Origin: Rotaria sordida
Taxonomy: Eukaryota > Rotifera > Eurotatoria > Philodinida > Philodinidae
Direction: 5' to 3'
NCBI GenBank assembly: GCA_905250125.1
Contig: CAJNOL010000045.1
Coordinates: 248,001-312,000, forward strand
DNA length: 64,000 bases
The notes below the pieces were generated by a model, which was given only the letters and a program-made list of their open reading frames with translations, was not told the DNA's origin and did no database searches. Of the stretch, positions 11,480 to 24,394 are shown piece after piece. A program made the position numbers and the translations under genes. How positions within the stretch are numbered: the stretch's first letter is position 1; each line of letters opens with the position of its first letter.

Positions 11480-14400
11480 ATGGCTGAAAACAAGAGTCAT
11501 CATACTAGATTTCATTCAACTCGAAAATGTAAATCCGAAAATTTTTCTTTTTTATCAGTATTCTTTATCTTGAAAAAAATATGTTGTAGCTCATTCACAA
11601 GCAACTTCATTAGTTCGTAAACCAAGAAAATCATTTTCAACACCGAATAGTCCATCGAATGAAAGAAATTCAAATGAAAATGAATCTCGTAGTCGTCACT
11701 TATGGAATAGAGCTATTGATAGTGTGCTTGAACATGAAAATTGCACACAACCTTCAACATCGGCGACTTCATCAACTATTAATAATGAACCAATTGGATG
11801 GTATAATTTAACAAAGCGGTAAGAGTTCTCAGATCAATTTTCGTCATGTAATTTGATCCATTCGTTTTTAATCTTATTTTATTGCACTAAGCTTAATATA
11901 CTTTCGATTCGTATAATATAATAATAAAAACAACATATAGAATATAAGATTAAAATATAAATTATTTATATTCAGAGAATAAATGTTCCTCTTTTTAATC
12001 TATTTGATTAATTGTTTAAAGAACAGTGTCGATTTATGATTAAATGAAATTGAACGCAATTTATAATTTTGTTGAAATCATTTTGTTTATGATACTAATA
12101 TACAAATTGATCGTTTTCGAATCATGTATTCGAGAATAAAATCGTATTCTCGGATGAGGTGCGTGAGAACAAAATAATAAAACATATCCGGAACTTGTTC
12201 TCTCAAATAGTAAGCACGACTAAAAATTAACTTTGCTGAACATTATCAAAGAAAGTACAACAATAACAAAGACAGTATACGAATAATAGGTTATTAATCT
12301 TGTCGACAATTTATTTATTATTCTATTGACGCATAAAAAAGAATATCTAATATAACGATAGAATATCGTCGAATATGAAAGAAATTCTGATACAGAGTGA
12401 TTGTAATCTATTGGAAAGAATAAACAGAAGAAAAAAAAGTCGATATGATGATGCCTGTGATCGAACGCAAATAAGGTCAATAAGAAAAAAGAATACAAGA
12501 AAGAAAAAGACGTATATAAGTAACAAGTTTGCTTGCATACATGGAACAAGCATAGGATTTTTTTTGCACACTCTTATACACATATATACACATCGAGCAG
12601 TTCGATAAGAACTGGTCAATAACGTAACTTGATTTCTTTCATATACATACAACAACGGTTTGGTTGATGAAAATTATACAATAGCATCGACTAGTAATAA
12701 CATGACATCTTCAATGTCTTCTATTATTCATTATCATTTATTATCCTCTGATATTAATGAAAATGAAATTATCGACCAACATCACGACATAGAAAATAAT
12801 AAATATTTATTTTGCTCATTATCAACTCCAACAATAATAAATAGCAATGAGTTAATAAATAAATCGAATAGGTGAGAGTAATATTTATCAATTTGTATAT
12901 AATACTAAACAAATGAGAAGAAAAGATGAATATTTGTAACTTAAGTTTTTATAGTTAGTTTTATATGTATACATAAGATGTTCTAATTGTGCTATGTATT
13001 GATATAATAGTATGTATTGACAGATGATGGAACAGGAAAACAACAACAACAAAAAAAAATAGCAGCTGGATATACGCAGTAATATTATTACTACTATTAG
13101 AGAAAATGACGAAATAATAATCACTCGTTTGTATTTACTATTGTTTCCTCTTCACTATCAGTTCTTTTATTAATATATAAAAGTATCGAATGTCAATAAT
13201 AATCTATATGGAATTCATAATTTAATAGTTATATTTCTGCGTATACATGAACTATTTTCGATGCAATATACATATTACATAAATGAGAAAAACATATATT
13301 TGTTGATGATAAAGTATCACTGTCAAAAGCATAATTTTCCATTAGTTTTCTGTCATTTTCACATCGAAAAACATATTTACCTACTTTTTTTTTGCCCACA
13401 TAGTAATAAATAAGATCTAGCTTCTTTTTTTTTCTCTATCGATAAACTCAACACTTTACACTTAATCAGATTCGATTTCATTCAATAAAATTAATCTTAT
13501 TTTTTTTTTTACTTTTGTGCATTTTTCATCTTGACTAATCACAATAGAAATGCGCAAGCTGTCTTTCATGAATAGATCAGTAAAATTCTTCATTTATGTC
13601 ATGATACATAATCGACTTCGTTTCTTGATCGTCTATCAAAGAAAAAAAAAATAATTACAATAATCATTTCTTTATCTTTCTTCTTTCATTACTATTGATG
13701 GAACATATTTAGAAATTTTTTTTCTTTTTTTCTTCATTTCGAATTGAATAATATTTTGTTGTCTTATAGTAAATTTATTATCTTGCATCTAGTGATTGAA
13801 AAATAATTATTAATGTCATCTTGTATTTCAAATTTATTTGAGTTTGTCATCATATGATAGAAATATAGAATTCAATTCTTTTTGTATTTTCTTTTGTATA
13901 GAAATATTATTTTTCTATTTCTTACACAATGTCTCTCTTAACGCTTCCTTTTAGTCGTTCTCATATTTTTTCTATTGACACTATTCAAATAAATAACAGA
14001 ACAACTGAAGTATACCACTTCTTTCTTCGCAATTTTCTGTTGTTTGAATACGCTTATTATACAGCTTACACATAAGTGAACATTTCTATTCAAAAGAAGC
14101 AAATGGCTGACAGTAATGATGAACAACAAATTGAATTTGCAATGTCAACGATAAGGCATAAAAAACGACTTAAGTCACAAGTACAATTACCTTCAACCGC
14201 TTTAATTGTTCGACAATTACCTGGAGGCAATGTAACAGTAACACCTGTAAGAAAGAGACGAGCGGTATCGGAACAAATCAATCAACATGATCGGTAGATA
14301 AGGAAAATAGTTTTCATATCATAAATCAAAAAAAAAAGAGAAAAAAAAGATATTGCCTTGTGGAAAGAATTATTGATTTATTCTTTTTTTTTAATTTTAG

Positions 14401-17387
14401 TGTAATGCAATTGAATACTAGTCCAGTTTTAGCAGCAGCTGCTGCTCCAGCAGTACATAAAGATAATTGGCAACAAAGACGTTATAATTTTTTAAGTAAA
14501 TATAGTATGTTCGGTGGAGAATTAAAAGATGATGTGGCCGATCAAATTAGTGTCAATGAACAAGGTACTGATGTTGAACAAAGGTAGCAAAAATTGTTTT
14601 TATTATTAATTTAATAAATATCTTATTTTAATTATTAACAGACCTATTATTTCAACATCACAAAATCTCACATCTGGTAGTATGGATTCTGAAGCATTAA
14701 ATGCTAAACGTGGATCAATTTTGGGTATGGCTGTAACTGGTGTTCGTAATTTACTTTCTGTAAGTTATCAGAAAGTTATTATTCTTTTAATGTAATTACA
14801 TCTTGTTTCAAGGTAGATGAGATGTCACGTACGAAATCAATACGTGCATCAACATCATTTGATGAGGTAGACACATGATTTAAATGTGTGTCTTTTATAT
14901 ATGCACGTAAAATTGCTTGCATTAAGAAAAAAGCACTTGGCCGATCATTGAAACCCTTTCCTTTGCTTTTTGCTGTTGCTTTGTTTTTCTTCTTTTTCTT
15001 TTTCTTTTTATTTTTGTATGTTTATTTTGAATGAAAATAAATGTTTGCTTTTTTTTTGTTTGTTTTGAGTATAGGAACAGGATCAAGATGAACAAGCAGA
15101 TGAATCTAGTATTGGTTTGAAAAATATTATATTAACAAATAAAAGTAGTCAACAAGATCTAACAACAACAGAACCTATTGGAGTTAATGAACATGATCGT
15201 ATAGAGACAGATCTTTGGTAAAATAAGAAATATTTAAAAAAAAAATTTATTCATTTATGTTTTTTTCTTTTATTATTAGTGTTCAAAATACACAAACTGA
15301 TAATGATCGTGTTCCAACTCCGACTATTGTTACTTCAAAAAATAATATTTCTACGAATCATCCACGATTACATTGTAATTATTTCTTTTTTTTTCTTTTT
15401 GTTTTCGAAATAAATTTCGTATGTTATAGCTTTTGTTAAAAATCGTCGACTTAGTGCAATTTTTTCTCGTTCTAAACGTCAATCAATAAAACAACAACAT
15501 CAAAAATTAGCGGAAATTCGTGAATCTTATCGTTCACATCGCCCTTATTTTACATATTGGGTAACATCTGTTCAAATTCTTGTTTGTATAATTTCATTAA
15601 TTGTTTATGGTCATGCTCCATTATCATCAACTCAATCTGTAATTATTCAAAATTCATTTCTTTCTTTTTTTTTTGTATACAGTAAAAAAAAACCTATTCT
15701 AGAAAAATTCTTCTATATTTAAACAACAAAAATTTGATTTAACAATGAATCCATGGTTTGGTCCATATCCAGATGATTTAATTCGACTAGGAGCAAAATA
15801 TACACCATGTATTCGTGTACATGATGAAGTTAAAAGTCGATATGAAAAACAAGCAAGATTAGAAGCTATGTCTGGTTGTTGTATTCATTCAATAACTGGA
15901 CGTTGTATGCAAACGTTATCTCAACAATGTCTTGTACGAATTACTAAATTGTCAAACTTTAAACATATATTGTCTGTTTATTTATTTTTTCTATAGTCAC
16001 GATCAGGTTTAACATGGCATCGAATACCATTCAAAAGTAAAAATCTTAAAGATCAAAATAATATTATTTATCCGGCTGTGTGTGGACTTACACCAGAGTA
16101 ATTAAAATATTGAATTTTATTCTTTTTTATGAATTTATATTTTCAGAACATGTATAAAAAAATTAAGTGGTAATACACCTCGAGAAGATGATAGTTCATG
16201 GTCATTGACATTTGTTAATTCAAAAATTTTGAAATGGTCTCCAAATGCTGTTAAATGGCCGGTAGATAATCAATAAGTTAAAAGAGAAAAAGAAATTTAT
16301 TTAAATCTTTTAGATTTGTCTCAAACAAGACCGTAGTCGAATTGCTAATAATATATCTCTTTATCCACATATGCAATGTACAAATATAGGTAGATTTTAA
16401 AAGAAATTTTACTTTTTAAAAAATATATTTTAATATTGTTTTTTAGCGAGACCATGTTGTACAGGTGTACTTGGAGATTGTATATTGACATCAAGAGATG
16501 ATTGTCATCGTCGACGAGGAGTTTATCATCCACGAGCTCATTTATGTTCTCAAGTGAGATATAATTTACGATAATTAAAAAAAAAGAAAAGTTTTTGCAT
16601 TTAGGTCGATTGTATTCAAAAAGTTTGTGGTATGCTGGAGTTTTTTGTTGGTAAAGAAGCAAAATCTTTTTTTTTTTATATCAATTCATTGTTTGATTCG
16701 TTTTTATTTTTAGCTCGTTTACCTGATCAAGTCTATCGATTTTGGACAGCTATCTTTATTCATGCTGGGTAGAAATTCTATTTTTAAATTAATAAAACAA
16801 AAAAAAGAAATCTTATTTTTCTTTTATTTAGTATAATTCATTTATTAATAACAGTTATATTTCAATATACAATAATGCGTCCATTAGAAAAATTAGCTGG
16901 TTGTATACGAGTAATGATAATTTATATTGTATCAGGTTTTGTTGGAAGTTTAGCTAGTGCATTATTTTTACGTGATTCAGTTCAAGTTGGACCTGGTGGT
17001 GGACAATTTGCAATACTTGCTTGTTATCTTAGTGAATTATTTCTTGCTTGGCGTTCATTAAAAAGACCATGGATACCATTTTTTAAAATAATTATATGTC
17101 TTTTCTTATTATTTACGGTTGGTTTATTACCCTTAGTTGATAATTATTCTCAATGTTTTGGTTTTCTTATTGGTTTTATGCTAAATATGATTGTTTTTCC
17201 AGATGTTAGTTTTAAAAAAAATGTTCGTCGTCTTGTTGTTATAACAACAGCATTAGCAACAACAATTGCATTATTTATTGTATTAATTACATTATTTTAT
17301 ACAATACCATTTGAATGTACATCATGTCAATTATTGAATTGTCCATTAGGAGAATCTTGTAGAAATGAAAAATACGATTTAATCTAA
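11480..17387 (+). CDS. RHBDF: Inactive rhomboid protein (iRhom)
   Basis: iRhoms are ER/Golgi pseudoproteases that escort ADAM17-type sheddases and affect EGF-ligand traffic. Exons: 11480-11528, 11590-11818, 14401-14583, 14642-14759, 14813-14866, 15075-15217, 15280-15374, 15430-15638, 15703-15933, 15997-16097, 16147-16261, 16314-16389, 16447-16553, 16605-16650, 16714-16768, 16832-17387 (788 residues; human about 855). A long cytosolic N-terminus precedes the first membrane segment (HRPYFTYWVTSVQILVC), then the Cys-rich luminal iRhom homology domain (ARPCCTGVLGDC, TSRDDCHRRRGVYHP), then the membrane core (FIHAGIIHLL). The active-site position reads VGPGGGQFAIL, so the catalytic Ser is absent, and the usual His before the last helices is Gln (DNYSQCFGF). 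Both dyad residues are therefore lost. The C-terminus is Cys-rich. Confidence 0.93.
12702..12871 (+). CDS. Possible alternative first coding exon of iRhom (exon 1b)
   Basis: An open segment from ATG 12702 ends at AG|GTGAGA, in the same phase (2) as the other iRhom 5' exons, so it could splice to 14401. The peptide is Ser/Asn-rich with no motif. No in-frame acceptor is seen upstream, and a stop lies at 12630-12632. It could be a chance frame. Confidence 0.25.
14103..14293 (+). CDS. Alternative first coding exon of iRhom (exon 1c)
   Basis: ATG GCT at 14103 opens 63 codons ending CG|GTAGAT, phase 2, which joins the common exon at 14401 in frame and gives a 759-residue isoform. An in-frame TAA at 14073 supports a true start. 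The segment cannot be an internal exon after 11818, because the only acceptor in frame (14075-14076) needs a phase-1 donor. The peptide begins MADSNDEQ, like the MAENKSHH of exon 1a, and is basic around RHKKRLK and PVRKRRAV. So iRhom seems to have separate promoters that exchange its cytosolic start. Confidence 0.65.
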
Positions 17388-17961
17388 ATAGAACTTGTGT
17401 TTGTTTTTGATTCTAAAATGAATGTTTTTGTCAGATATGAAATTTATCAGAGTTTCTGCTTGTTTATTATACTTATCGGCAGGTCCGCTATTATTTAGTT
17501 TTCTTTTTTTCTTTTAAACATAATAGAACAGTTGTGTGCTTCTCTATCAATTTATATGTTCAATTATAATGACTATAAAGAAAAAGAAAATGTATTCAAT
17601 TTAATGGAGAAAATGATTATTATGTCACAGCTGGTCATAAAGTGTGTTCATCCGATTCATGTACACCATTGATTTAGACGCGACGTACAGCATATGTTAT
17701 TTTATATCACATTTATTTCCTGCTGTGCTTTAATAAAAGTTCAACTATATACATTAGTGTTAGAGGTAGTCATAATTTTGTTTGAGAAAAGTTCATCAAA
17801 GAATGCTCGATCATATTTATTTCTATTCACTCCAAACCTTATTCTTTTTTCATTTATTTCTTAATATCGTCATATTAAAAAGATGCGTACGTGAAGAATG
17901 AATTACAAATAACAACAATGAGAGAATGATAAAAAAAAAGAAAAAGAAAAACCGCATAATG
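17388..17961. other. Convergent 3' intergenic spacer
   Basis: It lies between the iRhom stop and the stop of the minus-strand gene at 17962. An ATAA-rich 3' UTR is likely. No gene was seen. Confidence 0.4.
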
Positions 17962-19041
17962 TCAATGATAAATATACATATTATAGAAAACTTGTGACAA
18001 GAATAACAACAAAATCGTGATGGAATTGACACACAGTATAAATGATGCAGAAATAGGTTTAATATTATTTGTATGTATGAACTGTTCGATAGCCTTGGCA
18101 ATTCGCACTGCTTCCAGTTTAAGTGTATGCGTCCTTAAACGTTCGATTGGATATGAAAACAAAATTGCATTAAATCGTTGATCAGCATGCATACGCGTGG
18201 AATGAGTTGATAAACGATATTTAATTTGTCGTTGATGCTCCAGTGGGATAACATATTGAAATCCATTGTGATGTAAAAAAAAACCAAATGAATTATTTCC
18301 TTTGATAACACTAGGACCAGAACGTGAAACTAGTTCAGTTATTGTTGATTGAGCTGGTTTACTAATCATTGATGATTGATTTGGTTCAAAACCATAACCA
18401 AGTTGTACTGTTTGTGAATTTTTATGAAAAACAAATTCAATAAAAAGACCACGTGCTGGTGGACGTATAGCTTCTTTAGACATAGCTATAAATCGGTGAT
18501 AATCAATATAGACACGAGTAGAACTTTCGAGTAAAAATGTTCCAGTAAGTAGATCTTCTGCTGGATCAACATATTGACGAGTAAGTTTATTTAAAATAGT
18601 AAATGGACGATGCGTTGATGAAAATGCTTCAGCTATAGCTTTAGTTAATGAATACATGGATGATGTTGAACTACGATCCCTAATGCATCGTGCATCAGGA
18701 TGAAAAGAAATTTTGTCACCATCATCACTATCCGATCTTAAACAGTCTCGTAATGTATATACACAACGATCTAATGTATTGTTATAACAACCACCAATAG
18801 GTAATTGCACTAGCGGTTCTGTTGAAATTGCATTAGCCGATGTTTTTCCTGCTTTTTTTGATGTAAACTCAGCGCCAAGGAAACCACCATGTGGTGATGA
18901 TAGTATCACATTTGTTGATAGACCACCACGACTAAATTCAACTAATGATAAATAACTTTGTTCATCCGAATATTGACAAAAACACATAAAATTGGTAATG
19001 AATAGAAAATGTACGATAAGTAATCTTGTATCGAAATGCAT
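17962..19041 (-). CDS. Secreted or membrane-anchored N-formylglutamate amidohydrolase-like protein, probably inactive
   Basis: One intact 359-residue exon. Residues 1-22 look like a signal peptide. NVILSSPHGG, then RDRSSTSSMYSLTKAIAEAF, then FTILNKLTRQYVDPAEDL and VYIDYHRFI follow the order of animal N-formylglutamate-amidohydrolase-like proteins. At the usual metal/active-site motif (LIDLHGHGH in relatives) this protein has LFIEFVFHKNSQTV, so the HGH core is lost while the following LGYG is kept. The last 30 residues are strongly hydrophobic, suggesting a C-terminal membrane segment or a GPI signal. It is convergent with iRhom. An enzymatically dead, cell-surface paralogue is inferred; the family call rests on motif order only. 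Confidence 0.55.
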   Translation of the reverse strand: MHFDTRLLIVHFLFITNFMCFCQYSDEQSYLSLVEFSRGGLSTNVILSSPHGGFLGAEFTSKKAGKTSANAISTEPLVQLPIGGCYNNTLDRCVYTLRDCLRSDSDDGDKISFHPDARCIRDRSSTSSMYSLTKAIAEAFSSTHRPFTILNKLTRQYVDPAEDLLTGTFLLESSTRVYIDYHRFIAMSKEAIRPPARGLFIEFVFHKNSQTVQLGYGFEPNQSSMISKPAQSTITELVSRSGPSVIKGNNSFGFFLHHNGFQYVIPLEHQRQIKYRLSTHSTRMHADQRFNAILFSYPIERLRTHTLKLEAVRIAKAIEQFIHTNNIKPISASFILCVNSITILLLFLSQVFYNMYIYH

Positions 19042-21071
19042 TTACATGAAACTACAAGAATTCATTTTCTTATCAACATTTGCAAGTTACTTAAAAAAAA
19101 ACAGATTCATAAATGTATTATTTCAATAATGCTTGTGGTTTCTTTCTCAACTTACAATTATAGTGGCAGCACATGGTAGAAAAAAAAAGAGAAAATATTA
19201 TCTCGGCGTCTTTCCTCAGTCGAGAAGGCGAGAGAAAAATAGCTTTTTTTTTGTCGTCTGATAGATTTGTTGTTGATAAAATGAGACGAGGAAACAACGA
19301 ATATTTTTGCGCTTCTTCTTTTGCAAACTAAGTACCTTTTTTTTTTTTTGATTTACTATGAATAAAGAATAAAAAGAAAGAGAGAAAGAACGAAGAAGAG
19401 AAAGAAAGAAAGAAAAAAAAATGAGTTGGCATGCACATAACTAGCAGTCAAGTGTTAGTATCTTTATAGAAGATCAAGGTCGACAAGCGCCCGAATAATT
19501 GTTTCGATAGACATTATGTCCTTCGTAATAATCCTCAAAAGAAATCATTCTTGCAGCAATAAAATTATTCATAATTCACAGAGAATCTGCTTTTTATTAG
19601 ACTATCTTCTCATAATTCCTAGAATCAGACATATTCTTTATTGATATCAATATTTTTTCGTACGTTTGTGTGAATTGTGACTATCTATCGATGTCAACCA
19701 GAAAAAAACGAAAGAGGAGAGAAAACGGATGATATCGTGTCATCCTTAACACAGATATAGAATTTGACTAAGATCATCAATCTCTTGAAGACGTCAGTTT
19801 TTTTATGTATACTACAAATGAATTATAGATGATGTTATCTGTTGAGTTGCCATAACTGACCAATAGAATGATTAATTCATAAAATACTATGTAGATATAT
19901 CAACCTTGGTGGCAAATGATATTAATGATATTACAAGAGCTAATTGACATTAAGAGATTTATAAGTTGCAAACTGTTTGTTTGCATAAAGATGTCTTGCT
20001 TATTTTATTCCAGTATAATTGCTACGGTTAATGTCAAGCTCTTATAATTTGCTGATCAATACGATCATTGATAATCATGAATGCAATTATAGTTAGTTCA
20101 AGAAATAGTATTCAATCGTCTAACACATATATACATCACTTATCAGAGACTATTGCATCATTATTTCCTTTTGAATAGAGAACTATACTTTTCAATTAAC
20201 TTTTTTATCATTGATAATAAGCGTTTCTTATGCCTCATTAAAACAAAGCTATTTGTACAAATCTTATCTTTGTTGCACTTATATTGATACCTGTTTGTAT
20301 TTCTTTACATACATTCAATATAAAATAATAATAAATCGCATAAAACATAATGTCAAGCATCAGTGTTAAGTGGAGTCATTATGTTTTATTAAATGAAACA
20401 TTAACAAAAAAAAAAAAAATGAAATTTATACTCTTGTATTTGATCAGGAAAAAAAGTTTGTAATATTTCGATAAGAAAATCAGTAACCTATCATTAACAA
20501 TCGATGAAATGAATAAATCATATAAAATACAAGTTCGTTGAAGAAATACAAGATTTGATGAAAAGAATCCATATTCATAGATCAGTCAATAAACATTCTT
20601 TGCATTTCTTTTTGTATCAATCTCTGAGTAATAATTACTAGGCAAACATTTTCATTTCAGTAAGCGAGACAGAAAGAGAGAGAACTTATCAATATCAAGA
20701 GTGATGATGTAATAAAAATGTTTTATTCGAATTATTTAAAAATCAACTCACGTCAGATGATGTTGATTACTTTCTTTTGTTTAAATAGACAAGTTGAAGG
20801 ATAAATTCTATTCATTTCAAAATCATAACTATAAGTATGAATATCTATGCATCAATGTAATATTACTGATCATGTTCGATACTATTATTTTTAGATTACG
20901 GGAAACTTAACATAGCATAAAAACACTTCTGCACAGATAAGATTCAATTTATTCAAGACATATTTAAGTTTGATTTCTTTACGATACGATCATAATCAGC
21001 ACATATTTATTAGTCTTTATTTCAATATTTGGTCATCATAAAAAAAAACTAACACCCCCGCCCAAAATAAA

Positions 21072-21085
21072 GGGGGGGGGGGGGG
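21072..21085 (+). repeat. Poly-G run
   Basis: Fourteen consecutive G follow a short C-rich segment at 21053-21063, in otherwise strongly AT-rich DNA. It can in principle form G-quadruplex or hairpin structure and is a likely site of length error in assembly. It sits at the left edge of a foldback element. Confidence 0.8.
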
Positions 21086-21099
21086 TTGCTGTAAGCTTT

Positions 21100-21480
21100 C
21101 TGATACTGTATAAGACAAAATTATTTTAAAACCTATCATCTTCGCAAACAATTCAAAAATATATATGACACGATGTTCCATTTCAAGAAAATTTTGATAG
21201 AAACTCAGAAAATTTGCTACGAGCTAACAGAATCCTTTAGAATTTGACTGAATACCTATGCAATTTGGTTTGCTCAACATTGAAACGTGGAAAGATAATC
21301 ACATGAATTATGCCATGAGCTATAGATCTGAAGTTGTTCTATCTAAAACACATGTCAAAATGAAAATTACATCGAAATAGAATACTGTTTTCATGCATTT
21401 TTTTGGATGTTTTGCAAAGATAATAGATTTTAAAATAATTTTTTCTTATATAATATCAGACAAAAAGACATCCAAAATTT
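21100..21480. mobile_element. Diverged copy of the 50.9-kb foldback element
   Basis: The left side (GATACTGTATAAGACAAAAT) and right side (TAATAGATTTTAAAATAATT) are degenerate inverted repeats. The loop contains AGCTATAGATCTGAAGTTGT, which matches the loop of the better preserved element at 50901-51499. It is an old insertion with no coding capacity. Confidence 0.5.
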
Positions 21481-22596
21481 TCCTGTTTTGATTGCTGAAA
21501 ATAGAAAGCCACTAACTGTTGTCGTTGTCAAATTATTGAGCTCACAAACACTTCTCTTTAATTTTGATGCGGACATTAGTCATAGATATGGTTCATTGTC
21601 ATTTTTAATATTTTTACTAACAAAAAATTTACGTATTGTATATTCTCAGATATATATATAGCTTGATTTGAATATGTCATGGATAGATGCTGTATTGTTT
21701 ATTTTAGATCATATATCGTCATTATTGAGCTTTATATATTCAATCTTATAATACACTTTCGATAATTTAATTCATCATCAAGATAGATATGTTTGATCTT
21801 GATAATGAATGCCATTGAAGTCAGTTAAACTTAGTGTTTGATCAGGAAATTCAATAACAATTTACATATCGATCAGGAATGATAATTATTCGAGTAACTG
21901 ATCAAGATTCACATTACATAAAAAGTAAGTGTAAGATCAACAAAACATTAATAATAAACTATTATATTATATATGTTGTCCATTTGAAGAAACTTTGTTT
22001 TTAAAATAAGATATTTTTTTAGTTATGAACAATAATTGATCTACTCAGACATGACGAGATCACTGTCATTAATGGATCGTCTTTGTGAAAATGAAAAAAA
22101 GACGTCTTTAAAGATAGCTTTCTGAAAGATTCAGACATCGATAATGAAATGATACCTTAGATGCGACTGATTTTTCTAATATTTTATAAAAAAAGAATCG
22201 ATGAATTTCGTAATATTTCAAATTTGTCAACCAAATTACGCAAGAGACTAAAGCGTTTTTATTATTTTTTTATTCAATTTTTGTTTTTTTAAAAATAATC
22301 AATTTCATATTTTGTAGTTGAAGTTCATTTAATTAAATGAAATGAAAAAATATTTCAAATATTTTTTATCAGGTATATCATGAATTAAATTTGAAGAATT
22401 TTTTTTATATCAGCAAAACATGACTTGAATCAGTCATAAATCACCATCATTTTTCAATTGTACTATTGTAATAAAACAGATCAATTTAAATAATATTATT
22501 TACGTCCTGGTGTATCAGAATCTTATCTATATTTAATATTTATATTATATTTGTTTAAATAGATATTTTAGTTATCTTAAGCAACATAAGAGAAAA

Positions 22597-23146
22597 TCAA
22601 TTCGATTTTTTGGCACACGTAATACAAGGACTGCTTATATCATTTGTTGTTCGATAAAAATTATTCTCACATACGCAACCTTCTGAACAAATTAGTGTTG
22701 GACAAGAAGGACGATTTTTCCACGAACATGATGGTTGACATGGACTAGCACATGATGCTAACTTTTCGTTTGTGCCACAAGCCTCTGTGAACGAAAAAAT
22801 TAATAATCAAGGAGAAATAAGTTTTGAGTGAATACTTTTCTTGTTACAGTTGACACATGAACTACTCGTTTGATTGGTAGCACGGAGATATCCCTTCGCA
22901 CATTCACATCCCTGTGAACAAGCAAATGTAGGACATTTCGGTCGATTAGTCCATGAGCAAGAAGGTTGGCATGGTTCAACACAATTCACCAATATTTCAT
23001 TTTCTCCACACTTAGTTTGTTTGGCTACTAAGAATAGTTTAAATTAAACTCACTGAGATTTTCTAAAGAAAATAGCTACCTTCATTTTGTGTCAAAACAG
23101 CAAACACTAGAGTAGAAATCGAAATAACCAAAAAAAATCGAATCAT
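22597..23146 (-). CDS. Secreted protein with two TIL (trypsin-inhibitor-like) domains
   Basis: Three exons, 23146-23080, 23027-22836 and 22784-22597, with introns of about 50 bases, give 148 residues. Exon 1 is a signal peptide (MIRFFLVISISTLVFAVL). Exons 2 and 3 each encode one ten-cysteine TIL module: CGENEILVNCVEPCQPSC, then GCECAKGY; and CGTNEKLASCASPCQPSC, then GCVCENNFY. The two modules share CQPSCSW and NRP.CPT, so they arose by exon duplication. TIL domains usually inhibit serine proteases but also occur in structural secreted proteins, so inhibition is not proven. The exact acceptor of exon 2 is ambiguous by three bases. Confidence 0.85.
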
Positions 23147-24394
23147 TTATCGTAGATTCAAATTTGAATGGTATAGATGTATATCGATCTTATTACGTAT
23201 ACAAGAAATAAAAAATGCATCGTCAGATTTCTCTATTAAAATGAAGTATACAGAAAAGAAAAAGAACGAAAAAGAAATTACAAATGAATTCAAAGCAACT
23301 ATTCAAAAATACTATTTTATAGAATAATAAATAGAGTATAATAGAATTTTTTCTTTTTATAGTTTTGTTGACGTGGGTAGTTAATGATGATTTGAATGCA
23401 ATTACCATTTCCAGGAGTAATAGCATCAGCTGACATCTCCATAAAAAAACATCTACAACCATTCCATTCCGTGCAAATGTATATTGAATTGAACTATTTC
23501 TCATCAAGTATAACTATTATCGATATAATAGAATAGTCTCTCGGTGAATATCCAGAATTGTTTCATGTTCTAGTTTTTATCATGATTAATCAATGTATTT
23601 GAAAAAGATTTGCTTTAAGATAGAAAAACATCAACAAAAAATATAACGAATCCTTCGTATTATAATGCAAATTAAGTTGCGTATTTCTGCAAGAGAATAT
23701 CGGATGACAGTGTAAGTAACCCAAACCATCTGAATGTATTAGTAATTAAGTCATTCATAGTGGAATTCGGGATATCGATTACTGGCTCAACAAAACATTC
23801 AGTGATGATTGAACAAAACCATTCATCATACATTGAAATATGTTTATAAACAGCAACTGAATCAATATAGGAACAGTATTTCATAATTGGCCATGTCAAT
23901 GATAACACATCAGCGTTTATTCGACACAAAATACAGTAGAAAATCATCTCCATCAACTTTACATACATTTTATTAAATAATATAAACAAATTTTAAATTA
24001 TTATGTGATCGAATATATATTATGAAAACTTGCAATCATTCTCGTACTTTTTCTATAGCCTTCCACATCAACACAAAACTGTTGCTGATGTTCATTAATC
24101 TCATTACTGTACATCTGTTGATTTACAGGTCATGCATTTACTATTACCTATCGTAGTCGTAATTCGAATGATATTTTTGTGCTTGCTGAAGAGACTGTAT
24201 TCCATCCATTAGCTATCAAAACTATAATAACAAACCAGACGTGTCTATGGTGGTACAGCAACGATAGATTTTTTAAACAGCCAACACAACACAACTATGG
24301 TACCTAGTTTAAACCGCATTGCAAAGCTTCATGAACTTGTAGCGTATTCCAGTATTCACAAATGAAAATGCTGGCATGGAACAAATCTTTTGGA
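23147..24394. other. No supported gene
   Basis: Open frames at 23223-23507 and 23672-23989 (both minus) lack splice logic and recognisable motifs. The latter might be a relic belonging with the duplicated fragment at 24.4-24.9 kb, but I cannot show it. Confidence 0.3.

Larger units (their letters stand above)
19042..22596. other. Long gene-free AT-rich interval
   Basis: No coding sequence was recognised on either strand over 3.5 kb. It holds a purine-rich tract at about 19360-19422, the G run at 21072-21085, and the diverged foldback element at about 21100-21480. Elsewhere I see only short, stop-broken frames. Confidence 0.5.

Noticed and set aside
12220-12655. Hydrophobic overlapping frames on both strands
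   Set aside because: AT-rich intronic DNA upstream of the iRhom common exons; no splice-consistent partner and no conserved motif.
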